The notes beneath the pieces were generated by a model that searched no databases, was not told where the DNA came from, and worked only from the letters and a program-made list of their open reading frames with translations. A program made the position numbers and the translations under genes. A DNA stretch of 64,000 nt, taken from contig NC_133028.1 in assembly GCF_048771995.1 (NCBI RefSeq), positions 811,001-875,000 on the forward strand, written 5' to 3'. This stretch comes from Taeniopygia guttata (taxonomy: Eukaryota > Chordata > Aves > Passeriformes > Estrildidae). Numbering within the stretch: the stretch's first letter is position 1; each line of letters starts with the position of its first letter. Positions 34,179-46,089 of the stretch are shown here, one piece after another.

Positions 34179-34539
34179 CTTGGAAGCGGTGGCCGAAGAA
34201 GCGGTTCCGCAGCACCCAGGGGTAAAAGTTGAGCGGGTCGCGGTGCTGCGGCCCGAAGAAGGGGTGCGGGGGCGGCAGGGCCGAGCCCCCCAGCTGGGGG
34301 GGCCCGACGGGCAGCGCCGGGTGCCCCACGGCCTCGGGGAAGACGAGCTCGGCGCTGCCGTACAGGGCCCGGCCGGCGGCTCCCTGGAAGCCGGGGGCGA
34401 AGGCGGCGGCGTCGGCGGCGGCGGCGGGGCCGGGGTAGGCGAGGGCGGCGGGGCGCGGGGGGTCCTCGGGGCCCAGGGGGGTGTCCTTGCCCACCAGGGA
34501 CTCGATGGTGAAGCAGCGCTTCGCGGACGGCTGGAACAT
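34179..34539 (-). CDS. EMX1: EMX1 coding exon 1
   Basis: Encodes residues 1-120 plus the first base of codon 121. The start MFQPSAKRCFTIESLV matches the conserved EMX N terminus, including the FTIESLV block that resembles an eh1-type repressor motif. Further conserved EMX1 blocks are ALYGSAELVFPEA, the PFFGPQHRDPL segment and FYPWVLRNRFFGHRFQ just before the splice site. FYPWVLRNRFFGHRFQ distinguishes EMX1 from EMX2, which has a different FYPW context. The ATG at 34539 is the only one that places this N terminus at residue 1; the reading frame stays open upstream into GC-rich 5' UTR, so open frame alone does not define the start. The donor is CAAG|GTGAGC after base 34179. Confidence 0.95.
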
Positions 34540-34599
34540 GGTGTGAGCCGGGAGCGGGGGGGCCGGAGCGGGGCCGGTCCTGCGGGTGCGCGCGTGTGT

Positions 34600-34601
34600 G
34601 C

Positions 34602-34640
<39 letters not shown>

Positions 34641-34642
34641 GC
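34600..34642. repeat. (GT)n microsatellite near EMX1 5' end
   Basis: About 17 GT units, about 60 to 100 bases upstream of the EMX1 ATG, probably in the 5' UTR or core promoter. Confidence 0.85.
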
Positions 34643-34855
34643 AAGAAACCTCCCCCTGGGCACGGCACACACACGCGGACCCGCGCCCCGCACCCCTCCC
34701 TCCCTCCGCCCCCGCCCCGCCGCCCACCCGCGGGCGCCCACGCAGCCCCGGGCCCGGGCGGCCGCTCCACGGGCGGGTGGGACCGGCGGGACCCGCGGGG
34801 GCGCCTCACCTGAGCCCCGGGCCCGGCGGGGAGACCGGCGGGGGCAGGGCCGGGA

Positions 34856-35185
34856 CGGGATGGAATGGGATGGGAGAGCCGGGAATGTGGGAATGGGATG
34901 GGAGAGCCGGGATGGGATGGGAGAGTGGGGATGGGATGGGATGGGGAGAGTAGGAAAGGTAAGGATGAGATGGGATGGGAGATCAGGGAATGGAGCGATG
35001 GGATGAGATCAGACAGGAGAGCAGGGCCGGGATGGGAGAGGAGGGAATGCGGGAATGGGATGGGATGGGATGGAATGGGATGGGTTGGGATAATGGGATG
35101 GGATAATGGGATGGGATAACGGGATGGGATAATGGGATGGGATAATGGGATGGGATGGGAATGCAGGGATGGGATGGGATGGGAT
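34856..35185. repeat. GGGAT-rich array upstream of EMX1
   Basis: Irregular GGGATGGGAT, GGGATAATGG and GGGAGAGC units. Confidence 0.88.
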
Positions 35186-36065
35186 GGGAGGTCAGGGAAG
35201 GTAGGGATGGGGTGGAATGATATGTGGGAGCAAAGCCAGGGTGGGGAGCGCAGGGGCAGGCAGGGATGGGATGGAAATCAGGGAATGTAGGAATGGGATG
35301 GGATAGGAGAGCAGGGCCGGGATGAAAAACAGGGGAAATAGGGACGGGATGGGATGGGAGAGCGGATCAAGGCAGGGATGGGTCGGTGCAGGATGGGGAG
35401 GGCAGGGCCGGGCAGTGGGAGGAAGAGGAGGCAAGAGGAGGCCGGAGGAGGAGGAGAAGGGCAGGCGGGAAGAGTCAGAAGAGGCACGAGGAGGCCGGGG
35501 GAGGCAGGGGAAGGCACGGCCAGGCAGGGGAGGACAGGGGGAGATGGGGCAGGAAAGCGAGGCAGGGGCAGGCAGGGGAGGAAGGGGAGGCAGAGGAGGC
35601 AAAAGGACGTAGAGAGCGCCCGAAAAACTGGACTGGAGCCGCTCCCGCAGGCCCGCCGCGAAGTTGCAGCAGAGGGGCTCCGGCTGCCGCGGGGGTTTCC
35701 CTTAAAAAAAAAAAAAATTGGAAAAAAATCTTTTAAAATTCCCTTTTTTTTCTTCTTATTTTGTTGGGTTTTTTTTCTTTTCTTTCCTTTTTTTTTTTTT
35801 CTTTTTATCCTTTTTTTCTCCTTATTTAAATAAATAAAGCGGCCCTTTCTGCAGCGGCCGAGCGGAACTGCGGCCCGCGGGGGGAGCACAGGTGAATCCT
35901 CCGCCCCCGCACAAGCTCCGCTCCCCTCCGCCTGTCCCCTTCCAAATTCCAAAGGCAGGACCTCCCCGCGCCCGAAACCTCTTCCCACCCCTCCGAAAAA
36001 GGAAAAAAAAATAAAATTCCAAATTGCAAATCTGCCAAGAAGCGGCGATTTTGGCCGCTCGGCCC

Positions 36066-36110
36066 CGGCGCGGGGGATGCGCGGGGGATGCGCGGGGGAT
36101 GCGCGGGCCG
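36066..36110. repeat. 12-bp GCGCGGGGGATG repeat, 3 to 4 copies
   Basis: GCGCGGGGGAT units within the EMX1 CpG island. Confidence 0.8.
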
Positions 36111-37595
36111 GTCCCGAGTTCACTCCGCAGTTTGGCTCTGCTCGGAGTTTTGTCGGCCCGCGGAGGCGGGGGCCAACCCTCCCCTCCCGCACAAAGGGGG
36201 TTGAAAGTCTATTTTCCACTTGGCTGGATCGAAATACTCCGCGCGGGATCCTTCCCCCCGCGGAGAGGAGAGCGCTGCTGCGCGCCCGCGGGCTCTGCGC
36301 GGAAACGCTCCCGCAAGAGGCTGCGGGAAGAAGGATGGGGGCAGGAAAGGCAAAATGACACCAAATCCCTGAGAAGTGAAAGCCTAAAAATGGAGCGAGA
36401 GCGTCGGCAAAGCGGTTTATTTTTTTCATTTTTATTTTCATTTCCGCAAGAGAGAGAGAGAGGAAAATAATCGACATTCAAAATATTTTATAAATAGATT
36501 TTCAAATATATATTTCCGTTTATTTTTGAATAGGAAAATTGGAAATAAAGAAGAGGAGTTGGGTGAGAGAGCTGGCGGAGAGGGCAGCGGGAGCGGAGCG
36601 GGAACAGCCGCGGAGGGACGGGGATGGGAGGGAAGGGATGGGGAAGAAGGGGAAGGGGCAGAGATGGGGAAGGAGGGGAAGGGATGGGATCGGGAAGGGG
36701 AAGGAGAAGGGGACACGGGGACAGCTCGGCTCAGCGGCGGAAACTCTGCCGGGCTCCGGAGCGCTTGTGGAATTTCATTTAAATCAATTTAATCCATTGA
36801 ATTCAATTTAATTTATTTTTTCTCTTTGGTTTTGTTTTTTATTTTTTTTCCTCGACCTTTTCTCTGCCCCCGGGGCCGGCGGGAGGGACGCGGCCCCTCC
36901 GGCCGTGCCCTGCGGGATCCGCGGCCCCGGAGCGCGGCGCGGGGCCGGGATTTCGTTCCGTGCGGATTTCCCGGTTCAGCATCTCCCGAGGGAGAGGAAC
37001 GGGAAAGCGGCCGGGCTGCGGCTGCTCCCCGCGGGATCCCGCCGCCGGCAGCTCCCCTCGGCTCCCGAGGAACATTTTGGGGAGGCAGCGGCTTCGCTTT
37101 GGGGCTGAATCGCCCTCTCGGGAATTTATTAATTTTCACCTGATTTTGGTTTTTCCCTCAACTCGGCCCGGTGGTTTTCGGTCCCGGCGCAGTGTCCAGG
37201 CGAGGCTGCTCGGATGCTCCGAAGGGAACCGGGGAGCTGCTACGCTGAAACCGACCGAGAACGCCAAATTTATCTTTAAATTTCCTTTTCCCCTCTGCTC
37301 CCAGGCCTGCTCCCAGCTCCAGGATAGCTCCAGCGGGATTTTTATCCCTCCGGGAATAAACCCGCACCCGCCGAGCGAGGGTCTTGCTCGGGCCGGAGGT
37401 GCCCCTGGTTTATGGAGAGGAAAACTTTACCCGCGGAATGCCCGGAGAGGGGAGCCGGGCTGGATTCCGGCAAGGGGAAAAAAGGGAAAAAGCCATTTTC
37501 CTTTTTAACGAAAGAGCCGCCGGCCGTGCGAGCGCAGCCGAGGCCCGCAGGGACCGGGCAGGGGCGGCTGCTCCGGGCTCGGGGTACCGGGGGGG

Positions 37596-37755
37596 ACAGG
37601 GGGGTCTGGAAACCCAACCGAGGGTCTGGAAACCCAACCGAGGGGTCTGGGAAACCCAACCCCGGGGTCTGGAAAACCCAACCGCGGGGTGTCTGAAAAC
37701 CCAACCGGGGGGTCTGGAAAACCCAACCGGGGGACTGGAAACCCAACCGGGGCGT
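37596..37755. repeat. 20-bp GGTCTGGAAACCCAACCG array
   Basis: About eight units of GGGTCTGGAAACCCAACCG. It sits at the far edge of the EMX1 CpG island. Confidence 0.9.
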
Positions 37756-38099
37756 CCTGCGAGGAGCACGGGAAAGGGGAGGGAAGGAGAGGGAAAGAGG
37801 GGCAGGACGGGCACCGAACACGGCCGCGGGTTGGGGGTAGAGGGTCATTGGTGGGGTGGCACGGGTGGCAGAGGGACAGCGCGGTTCGTGTCCATCGCAG
37901 CCCCGGATCTGAGCCCGCCCGGGCCGGTCCCCGGAGCGGGTTCTGTCCCCTCGTTAATCGGTAACGCCGGGGCCATCACGGGGCACCGAGGGGAGCAGCG
38001 GCCCCGGGCCCGGAGCGCGGCTCGGCCGCCGCGTTAAAAGTTGACCGGACTTGAGAGCGCGGCTTCGTTTGCTCCTCCGCTCGCCCAGCTGCTCCTGCC

Positions 38100-38838
38100 G
38101 CGGGCACGGCTCGGCCCGGCTCTGCCCGGCACGGCTCCTGCCCAGCGCAGCTCCGGCCCGGCCTGGCTTTGCCCAGCTCTGCCCAGCACGGCTCTGCCCT
38201 GCCCGGCTCGGCCCGGCTCCTGTCAGGCTCGGCTCTGCCCGGCCCGGCTCTGCCCGGCGCAGCTCTGCCCAGCACGGCTCTGCCTGGCCTGGCTATGCCC
38301 GGCACGGCTCCTGCCCGGCACAGCTCTACCCAGGCCAGCTCTGCCTGGCCCAGCTCCTGCCCAGCACAGCTCTGCCCGGCCCGGCTCCGGCCCTGCCCGG
38401 CGGCTGTCTGGCACAGTTCTGCCCGGCTCTGCCCGGCCCGGCTCCTGCCCGGCTCTGCCCGGCCCGGCTCTGCCCGGCCCAGCTCTGCCCGGCCCAGCTC
38501 TGCCCAGCACAGCTCTGCCCGGCCCGGTTTCTGCCCAGCACCACTCTTGCCTGGCCCGGCTCCTGCCCAGCTCTGCCTGGCACAGCTCTGCCCGGCCCGG
38601 CTCTGCCTGGCTCCTGCCCGGCACGGCTCCGGCCCTGCCCGGCTGCTGCCCGGCACGGCTCTGCCCGGCCCGGCTCTGCCCAGAACAGCTCCTGCCCGGC
38701 TCCTGCCCGGCTCTGCCCTGCCCGGCTCTGCCTGGCTCAGCCCGGCCCGGCTCCTGCCACAGGCACGGCTCCTCCCCGGCCCAGCTCTGGCCCGGCTCCT
38801 TCCCAGCCCGGCTCTGCCCAGCTCTGCCCAGCCTGGCC
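38100..38838. repeat. 10 to 20-bp CTCTGCCCGGCCCGG array
   Basis: About 740 bases of GGCTCTGCCCGGC and GGCTCCTGCCC units, closely related to the intron 2 array at 26.7-27.1 kb. Confidence 0.94.
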
Positions 38839-39086
38839 CTTCTCACCCAGGGCACCCCCAGGGGACAGGAACACCGGGCCTGTCCGGGGCTGGGAGGGTA
38901 CCCAGGTCCTGCTCCGCTTCTGCGGCTTCTCCTTCCATGGGCTCCTTCCATGGGCTCCTTCCATTGGCTTTGGCTCAGGAATAGTCCGGGTCGGAATAAA
39001 TCGTCCCTGGAGCCAGCGGATTCCAGCAGGGAATTCCTGTCACATCCCACGGGTCCTTCAGTAGGGTGGGGTGTCACCTGCTCCTG

Positions 39087-39950
39087 GATGGATGGATGGA
39101 TGATGGATGGATGATGGATGATGGATGATGGATGGATGGATGGATGGATGGATGGATGGATGGATGGATGATGGATGGATGGATGGTGGATGGATGGATG
39201 GATGGATGGATGGATGGATGGATGATGGATGATGGATGGATGGATGGATGGATGGATGGATGGATGGATGATGGATGATGGATGGATGGATGGATGGATG
39301 GATGGATGGATGGATGGATGGATGATGGATGATGGATGGATGGATGGATGGATGGATGGATGGATGGATGATGGATGGATGGATGGATGGATGGATGGAT
39401 GGATGGATGGATGGATGATGGATGGATGATGGATGGATGGATGGATGATGGATGGATGGATGGATGATGGATGGATGGATGGATGGATGGATGGATGATG
39501 GATGGATGGATGGATGGATGGATGACGGATGGATGGATGGATGGATGGATGACGGATGGATGGATGGATGGATGGATGGATGGATGGATGGATGATGGAT
39601 GATGGATGGATGGATGGATGGATGGATGGATGGATGGATGGATGGATGATGGATGATGGATGGATGGATGGATGGATGGATGGATGGATGGATGATGGAT
39701 GGATGGATGGATGGATGGATGGATGGATGATGGATGGATGGATGGATGGATGGATGGATGATGGATGGATGATGGATGGATGGATGGATGGATGGATGGA
39801 TGGATGGATGGATGATGGATGGATGATGGATGGATGGATGGATGGATGGATGGATGATGGATGGATGGATGACGGATGGATGGATGGATGGATGGATGAC
39901 GGATGGATGGATGGATGGATGGATGACGGATGGATGATGGATGGATGTTT
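39087..39950. repeat. (GGAT)n tetranucleotide array, about 860 bp
   Basis: Long GGATGGAT runs interrupted by GATGATGG and a few GACGG. One of the longest simple repeats in the window. Confidence 0.97.
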
Positions 39951-40261
39951 GAATGGACAAACGGATGGAGTTTATGGGATCAGACTGACTGAGAGAGGAT
40001 CCCACACCAAGTCTAGGAACGGAAGCCACGCAGATCCTCCAGTTCTGGACTGGGGGAGGCCATTCCAGCAGGGAAGATCCTGCTGGGTTCCCGGCCACCC
40101 CACAGGCTCCCCACGGCTTTTCCATGGAGCTGCATCCCCCTCCCCTCTCCAACCCTGCCCAGGTGAGGTGGCATCTGCTGTGACAGGTCTGGGGCACACT
40201 CAGGGCTGGCACATCCTGAGGGTCCTTAGAGGGGACACAGCTGTGGCTCTGGTCACCTCTG

Positions 40262-40525
40262 CCCGGCAGTGACATGGGACAGGGACAGCTCTGTGACCCC
40301 TGCCCAGCAGTGACATGGGACAGGGACAGCTCTGTCACCTCTGCCCTCAGTGACACGGGACAGGGACAGCTCTGTCACCTCTGCCCACAGTGACACAGGA
40401 CAGGGACAGCTCTGTCACCTCTGCCCACAGTGACACAGGGCAGGGACAGCTCTGTCACCTCTGCCCAGCAGTGACACGGGACAGGGACAGCTCTGTCACC
40501 TCTGCCCACAGTGACACAGGACAGG
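40262..40525. repeat. About 43-bp minisatellite, 6 copies
   Basis: Units share GACAGGGACAGCTCTGTCAC, CTCTGCCCACAGTGACAC. Confidence 0.92.
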
Positions 40526-40917
40526 GATTTTGGGAATGCCATCCAAACCCCATTGGTGCAAAGTGCTGTGCAGAGTTGGGCATTTGGGGACCTTCCCCTG
40601 AGCTCGTCCCTGACCTTGGGGACCCCGTGTCCCCTGCCTGGCTGTGCTGAGCTGGCTGTCCCACAGCAAGGCCTGTGGAAGGTTCTGGAACACCTGCATT
40701 GGGGCAGCACCAGCATCTCCTGCTGGTGACAGGACTGGTGCCAGCAGCGCTGGTGCCACGGGGACCTGCAGCACACATGGCTCCGGGGGTGGCACTGCTG
40801 CCATGGGTGGCACAGGGGACACGGCCCTCCCTGGGCTGTTGGAATCCCTGGAATCTGCACAGTGAGGGTCCAGCCCGGCCCCAACCCCAACCCCACCTTG
40901 GGGAGGGGGCAGCAGTG

Positions 40918-41830
40918 GCAGTGTGGCACTGACACGGCTGTGTGGCACTGCCATGTCCCTGTGGCACTGCCATATCTGTGTGGCACTGCCATGTCTGTGT
41001 GGCACTGCCATGTCCCTGTGGCACTGCCATGTCTGTGTGGCACTGCCATGTCCCTGTGGCACTGCCATGTCTGTGTGGCACTGCCATGTCCCTGTGGCAC
41101 TGCCATGTCTGTGTGGCACTGCCATGTTCCTGTGGCACTGCCATGTCTGTGTGACACTGCCAGGGTTGTGTGACACTGCCGTGTCCGTGTGGCTCTGCCA
41201 TGGCTGTGTGACACTGCCATGGTTGTGTGGCACTGCCATGGCCCTATGGCACTGCCGTGTCCCTGTGGCACTGCCATGTCTGTGTGACACTGCCATGTCC
41301 GTGTGGCACTGCCATGGCCGTGTGGCACTGCCATGTCCATGTGGCACTGCCATATCTGTGTGGCGCTGCCATGTCCATGTGGCTCTGCCATGGCTGTGTG
41401 ACACTGTCACGTCCATGTGGCACTGCCATGTCCGTGTGGCACTGCCATGTCCATGTGGCTCTGCCATGGCTGTGTGGCACTGACACGGCTGTGTGACACT
41501 GCTGTGTCCCTGTGGCACTGCCATGTCCTTGTGACACCTCCAGGCCCTGTGGCACTGCCATGTCCCTGTGGCACTGCCATGTCTGTGTGACACTGCCGTG
41601 TCTGTGTGGCACTGCCATGTCCCTGTGGCACTGCCATATCTGTGTGGCGCTGCCATGTCCATGTGGCTCTGCCATGGCTGTGTGACACTGTCACGTCCAT
41701 GTGGCACTGCCATGTCCCTGTGGCACTGCCATGTCCGTGTGGCACTGCCATGTCCGTGTGACACTGCTGTGTCCCTGTGGCACCGCCAGGCCCTGTGGCA
41801 CTGCCAGGCCCTGTGGCACTGCCATGTCCC
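40918..41830. repeat. 18-bp TGTGGCACTGCCATGTCC array, about 50 copies
   Basis: Unit TGTGGCACTGCCATGTCC. Each has the 11-base palindrome TGGCACTGCCA. Confidence 0.95.
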
Positions 41831-42469
41831 AGAGCTCCCTGGTGCTTTTGGGGTGAAGATCGGTGTCTCAGGCATCACCTTGGAAATTCCCATTCCAGCC
41901 AAAACCTCTTTTGGGGGATTTCCCCGCGGGCAAGGGCACATCCAGCCCCGGTGGCACCGGAGCGTGACCCCCTCGGCCCCGCGGCCACCGGGACCCCCGG
42001 GATCACCCCAAAACCCCCGGGGGACCTGGTGGTGTCACACCAGGGCGGATCAGCGGGCCCGGCTGCCCAAAATCCCATCAGACAGCACTGGGACACCACA
42101 GCGGCCACCTGCAAATGTCACTTTGGACACGGAGCTTCCAGCAGGGCCAAAGCACAGTTGGGAATTTTCCTCTTGGAAGCACCTGGGCACCTTCAGGGGA
42201 AACTGTGGGGCTGCTTTTCCCAGGAAAACCCAGCTAGAAATCCCTCAGGTGTCCCTTCCACCTCTGGGGACACCTTGGGGACACCAGAGCAGGGGGTTAG
42301 AGCCAGTCCTGGCGTGGAGCTGCCCCCAAGAAGGAGGAAATGCGCTTTTCCAGGGGGTGCTGCTGGTTTCTGGCGGATCCTGCAGAATTCCCGTGGTGTC
42401 CCCCACCCCCAAATCCCCAAACCCACGGATCTCCCTCCCTGTCCCTCGGGGACTGGTCGGAGGGGCCCC

Positions 42470-42900
42470 TGGCTGAGTCATTTATTTATTTTGCCGGTGC
42501 CATATGAAAGGCAGCCCCGGGTGTTTCCATACGAGGCGGATAGGTGCTTCCAACACTGACATTCTCCAGGAGAAAAATAGGCAGGAAAGCTCCTGGCGCA
42601 GCAGTTTTATTGTGTTAATAAGTTTGGCGTCTATAAGCACCATATGTAAATGACTGCTATAGTGCCTTGCTGCCATTTAACATTATGTTGGGGAGGTGAG
42701 CGGGAGCCAAGTCTGCAGCTTTTCCATTAATACGCCACGAGCTGCCAATTCCGGAGGGGGTTTTTTTCCCTCTTTTTTAAATTTTTTTGAAAAATGGGAA
42801 CGAGTGCGGCGCCAAAATGCTGCCTCAGACCCTTCGGTTGGGTGGGAAATGGTAAATATTGAGTTCATTTAGCCCTGGAGGCAGCTCCAGAGCTTGGACT
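42470..42900. promoter_or_regulatory. Candidate conserved noncoding element upstream of EMX1
   Basis: High-complexity AT-rich block with TTTATTTATTTTGCCGG, CATATGAAAGGCAG, TTTTATTGTGTTAATAAG, CACCATATGTAAATGACTG and a CATTAATACG core. It sits between GC-rich arrays 8 kb upstream of EMX1. Confidence 0.4.
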
Positions 42901-43004
42901 GCGCTGGGAAATCCCGGTTTGCTGAGTATCCCGATCCCGGAGAGGGGCTGAGGGATGGGCAGAGCTGTGCCAGCGTGGGGCTGGTTTAATCCGTGTTTGT
43001 GGGG

Positions 43005-43075
43005 TTATCCCACTGTGTTCGTGGGTTTATCCCACTGTGTTCGTGGGTTTATCCCACTGTGTTCATGGATTTATC
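43005..43075. repeat. 22-bp tandem repeat, 3 copies
   Basis: Unit TTATCCCACTGTGTTCGTGG. Confidence 0.85.
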
Positions 43076-43139
43076 CCTGCTCCCCCTTCCCCGGCAAGCA
43101 GGGAGGAAAAGGAGAAAAAAAAACAAAACAAGGGGGAAA

Positions 43140-43345
43140 AAATTGAACTATAAAGCGCCGTGAGTTTCTTCCTCCTGCAAGGAATTTGCAGCGAATTTCT
43201 GTTGAATCAATGGCTCCGTGCAGTCATATGGATGGCAGGCTCCCAGCCATTATTAGTGTAAACAGATTTGTGAGCAGTATATTTAGCTGTTCCATATTGC
43301 TTTTAGGAAATGTGCACATTTCCATGGCACACACTCCCAGAGGGC
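43140..43345. promoter_or_regulatory. Candidate conserved noncoding element upstream of EMX1 (second)
   Basis: Contains GAATCAATGGCTCCGTG, CAGCCATTATTAGTG, AGCAGTATATTTAGC and GGAAATGTGCACATTTCC (an imperfect palindrome). Unique sequence with no coding potential. Confidence 0.35.
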
Positions 43346-43669
43346 CATACCCTGCCACGGTCTGCAGGTGGGCACGGAGCCTCCCGGGCCTCCTGAGCTC
43401 CTCTGCCCCGCTGGGAGGGAGCCCCGAGGCGCTGGCAGGGGTTTGGGTGCCCTCCTTGTTGGCTGCTGCCTGTCCCACCCGTGTCTCACCTGGTGGGGAT
43501 GGCCTGGCCGGGCCACGCCGGCTGGCAGAGCTGGCATCAGCTCCTGGAGGAGCTGGTGGGGTGCCCAGCGGGGATTTGGGGCTCCAGGACACCCAGCCCT
43601 GAGCTGGGTCAGTGCTCAGCACCGCTGGGGGATCTTCATGGGCACTGCCAGGGTGGGGAGGCACCTGGG

Positions 43670-43895
43670 GAATGTGCCAGGATCCAGGTGACACAGCCAC
43701 CCCTGGAACATGCTGGGATCCAGGTGACACAGACATGCAGGGGACACTCTGAGATCCAGGTGACACAGCCACCCGTGGAACATGCTGGGATCCAGGTGAC
43801 ACAGACACCCAGGGATCATGCCAGCATCCAGGTGACACCAATGCCCAGGGAATGCTCTGGGATCCAGGTGACACAGACATGCAGGGATTGTGCCA
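43670..43895. repeat. About 30-bp GATCCAGGTGACACAG array
   Basis: About seven units of GGGATCCAGGTGACACAGAC with variable CATGCAGGGA spacers. Confidence 0.88.
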
Positions 43896-43904
43896 GGATC
43901 CCCT

Positions 43905-44187
43905 CTCTTCCTTCCCCTCTCTGGTTTCCCCTCTCCCCTTTCCCCTCTCTCCTTTCCCCTCTCTCCCTTTCCCCTCTCTCCCTTTCCCCTCTCTCCCTTC
44001 CCCTCTCTCCTTTCCCCTCTCTCCTTTCCCCTCTCTCCTTTCCCCTCTCCCCATTCCCCTCTCTCCCTTTCCTTCTCTCCCTTCCCCTCTCTCCTTTCCC
44101 CTCTCTCCTTTCCCCTCTCCCCTTTCCCCTCTCTCCTTTCCCCTCTCTCCTTTCCCCTCTCTCCCATCCCCTCTCTCCCTTCCCCGA
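43905..44187. repeat. CCTCTCTCCTTTCC polypyrimidine array
   Basis: About 14-bp units CCCCTCTCTCCTTTC. Purine-free over most of about 280 bases. Confidence 0.92.
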
Positions 44188-44799
44188 GGAAGGTTGGCCC
44201 ATCCCCGGCTCTCCATGACTACCCACTCCCGGCGGAGGCATCCGGGCTGGGGGGGAGCTGCCGCCCCTTTCAGGCCGCAGAAAGCCGCGACATCGGGGCT
44301 CTGCTGTTGGATGTCACCGTGTCCCTCCCAGCGCCGTGAAAAATCAATTAGGAAGAATTAGCGCCGTGTCACCGGGGCTCGGGAGGGGACAATTGCGGGG
44401 CCCGTCCTGCTCACGGCTTGGCCCCGAGGAGCCGGCTCGGTGTCCCCGCTGCTGCCCCGGCGGTGCCCAGCGCCCTGGCACCGCTCCAGCCGCCCTGGCG
44501 GGATGCCCGGGCACCCAAATCCTCCGGGATGCGGATTCCCAGCCGAGGGTCGCTGCCCGCCTCGCTGCTCCATCCCTGCGGGGGGGTTTGGCCGGATCGC
44601 GGCCCCAAAGCCGCAGCATCCCCGGCTGGAGGTGCCGTTCCTCTCTGGGAATGTCACTCCACCGTGTCGCCTCTTTTCCCTCCTCTTCCCATGTGAGTGG
44701 GTATATATATAAACCAGAAAGCAAAAAAAAAAATTCCCAAACTCTGATTAAAATCCCCTTTTTTTTATTCACCTGCCCATCTTTCCTGTCTGCATCTCC

Positions 44800-45050
44800 C
44801 CTTCTATCCAAACTCATAATTAATCGCTCAAGGCAAAAGTAATGAATGTTAATTGGCCATCTGTACAAAGACTAATTAAAATCTACCATGCTGGGGATTA
44901 AAACATACCTATAGCAACTGCCTGAATTGAGAGTGAGACAGAGGAGAGATTGAGAAAACAGCTGAAAGGCTTGTGCAAAACGCAATCTCGCTTAGGTGTG
45001 AGATGAGTTGCAGCTCCGAGATCTGAGATGCTTTATTATTAAATTAAAAA
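44800..45050. promoter_or_regulatory. Candidate conserved noncoding element upstream of EMX1 (third)
   Basis: Dense homeodomain-type cores: CTCATAATTAATCG, GTAATGAATGTTAATTGGCC, AGACTAATTAAAATC, plus ACGCAATCTCGC. Complexity is high and there is no open frame. Confidence 0.4.
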
Positions 45051-45079
45051 AAAAAAAAAACCAACAAAAAAACCAAAAC

Positions 45080-46089
45080 TAAACCAACCAAAAAACGTGG
45101 AGGGGGGAGGGTGGGGAAGAAACTTCTGAGCCGGGAACTGGTTTAATGGGAAGAAAGGCCGCGGGGGATTTCAAAGGAGGAGTGACCCCAACATTTCGCG
45201 TCGGGTTTGGAGGAGGATAAAAACTGCCCTCTCCCCTCCCCGCCCGCAGGAAATATTTGGTGGCGTTTGCAGCTTTTTTTTTAGGGTTTGTGCCCGTGAA
45301 TAAACGCGCCGGGGAGCGGGAGCGGGGAAAGCAGCACGGGCCGGGCCGGGGGTGAGGGATGGGGCTGTGCCCGCTCTGCCCTCTGCCACCCCGTGCCCTC
45401 CTTTGTCCCAAACCCGCGGCCGCCCCTTTGTTGGGAGGGTTTGGAAGTTGCGGGAATATTCCCAAACGAAGAAGCGGTTTCCAGAGCTGCTGTTCCTCTT
45501 CCTCCTCCTCCTCCTCGGGGCTGCGGTCCCCGTGCCAGCCCCATCCCTCCGTGCTGCTGCCGTGCCAGCTCCGTCCCGCCTGGCACGGGTGTCCCCTCCG
45601 AGCTGGTGGCACCGCTGGGGGTGGCAGGAGGAGCGCAGGGCTGGAGGGGACCCCGGGGGATGCTCCGGGATGTGCAAAATTCCATTTTTAAGATGAAAAA
45701 AAAAAAAAAATCATAACCAAGCACTCCCTCCGCGGTTGGGGCTGTTTATGCTGGAAGTCACCGAGCTGCGGCCCCACCGCCTCGTGTCCCCGAGGCCAGG
45801 GATGTCCCCATCCTTCCCAGATCTCCGGATCACATCCCGGGGTGCCGGGCAGCGCCCCCCATCCCTGCCGGGGCTTTCGGGGCCGAGCGGCGGGGGCAGC
45901 CCGGTACCGCCCCCGGGAGCGGCGGGGCTGTGCAGCCGTGCCGGGAGCTCGGGGCTCTGCTCTTGTTTTCTCAGATTCCGCTGTGTTTACTCCCAACACC
46001 AGTGACCGCCGTGGCCCCATTACGGCGGCACTGACAGCTCGGCTGACAAGTGCGCTCGCGGCAGGAATGAGAATGCGGCTGCCGGGCCC
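45080..46089. other. GC-rich, CpG-containing intergenic sequence
   Basis: CpG density rises from about 45.1 kb into the array at 46.1 kb. No coding exon was recognised; an unannotated noncoding promoter is possible but unsupported. Confidence 0.4.

Larger units (their letters stand above)
23766..34539 (-). other. EMX1: EMX1 gene, complete three-exon coding span
   Basis: The homeobox gene EMX1 (empty spiracles family) is complete on the minus strand. Coding exons are 34539-34179, 32144-31960 and 23933-23766, with intron 1 of about 2.0 kb and intron 2 of about 8.0 kb. The three exons sum to 714 bases and join in frame to give 237 residues plus stop, slightly shorter than mammalian EMX1 because the N-terminal low-complexity stretch is reduced. 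EMX1 is a nuclear DNA-binding factor of the dorsal telencephalon. The first intron carries a 17-bp minisatellite and a long polypurine tract. The second is nearly all tandem repeats. The gene is convergent with SFXN5, tandem with SPR, and its first exon lies in a CpG island. Confidence 0.95.
34540..38100 (-). promoter_or_regulatory. EMX1: EMX1 CpG island and 5' flanking region
   Basis: GC- and CpG-dense sequence extends from exon 1 to about 38.1 kb, broken by a GGGAT array, a T-rich patch at about 35.72-35.83 kb and an AT-rich patch at about 36.37-36.84 kb. The 5' UTR must lie in the first few hundred bases; a (GT)n run at about 34.60-34.64 kb falls inside it or just upstream. No TATA box was recognised, as is usual for developmental homeobox genes in CpG islands. 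No protein-coding frame upstream was supported. The transcription start cannot be placed from sequence alone. Confidence 0.5.

Noticed and set aside
34586-34813. Divergent coding gene from the EMX1 CpG island on the plus strand
   Set aside because: Frames are GC-driven and include the GT microsatellite; no family match or splice structure. A noncoding antisense transcript cannot be judged from sequence.
39058-40356. 432-residue open frame with HPSIHPSIH repeats
   Set aside because: GGAT tetranucleotide array read as a coding frame; no gene context.
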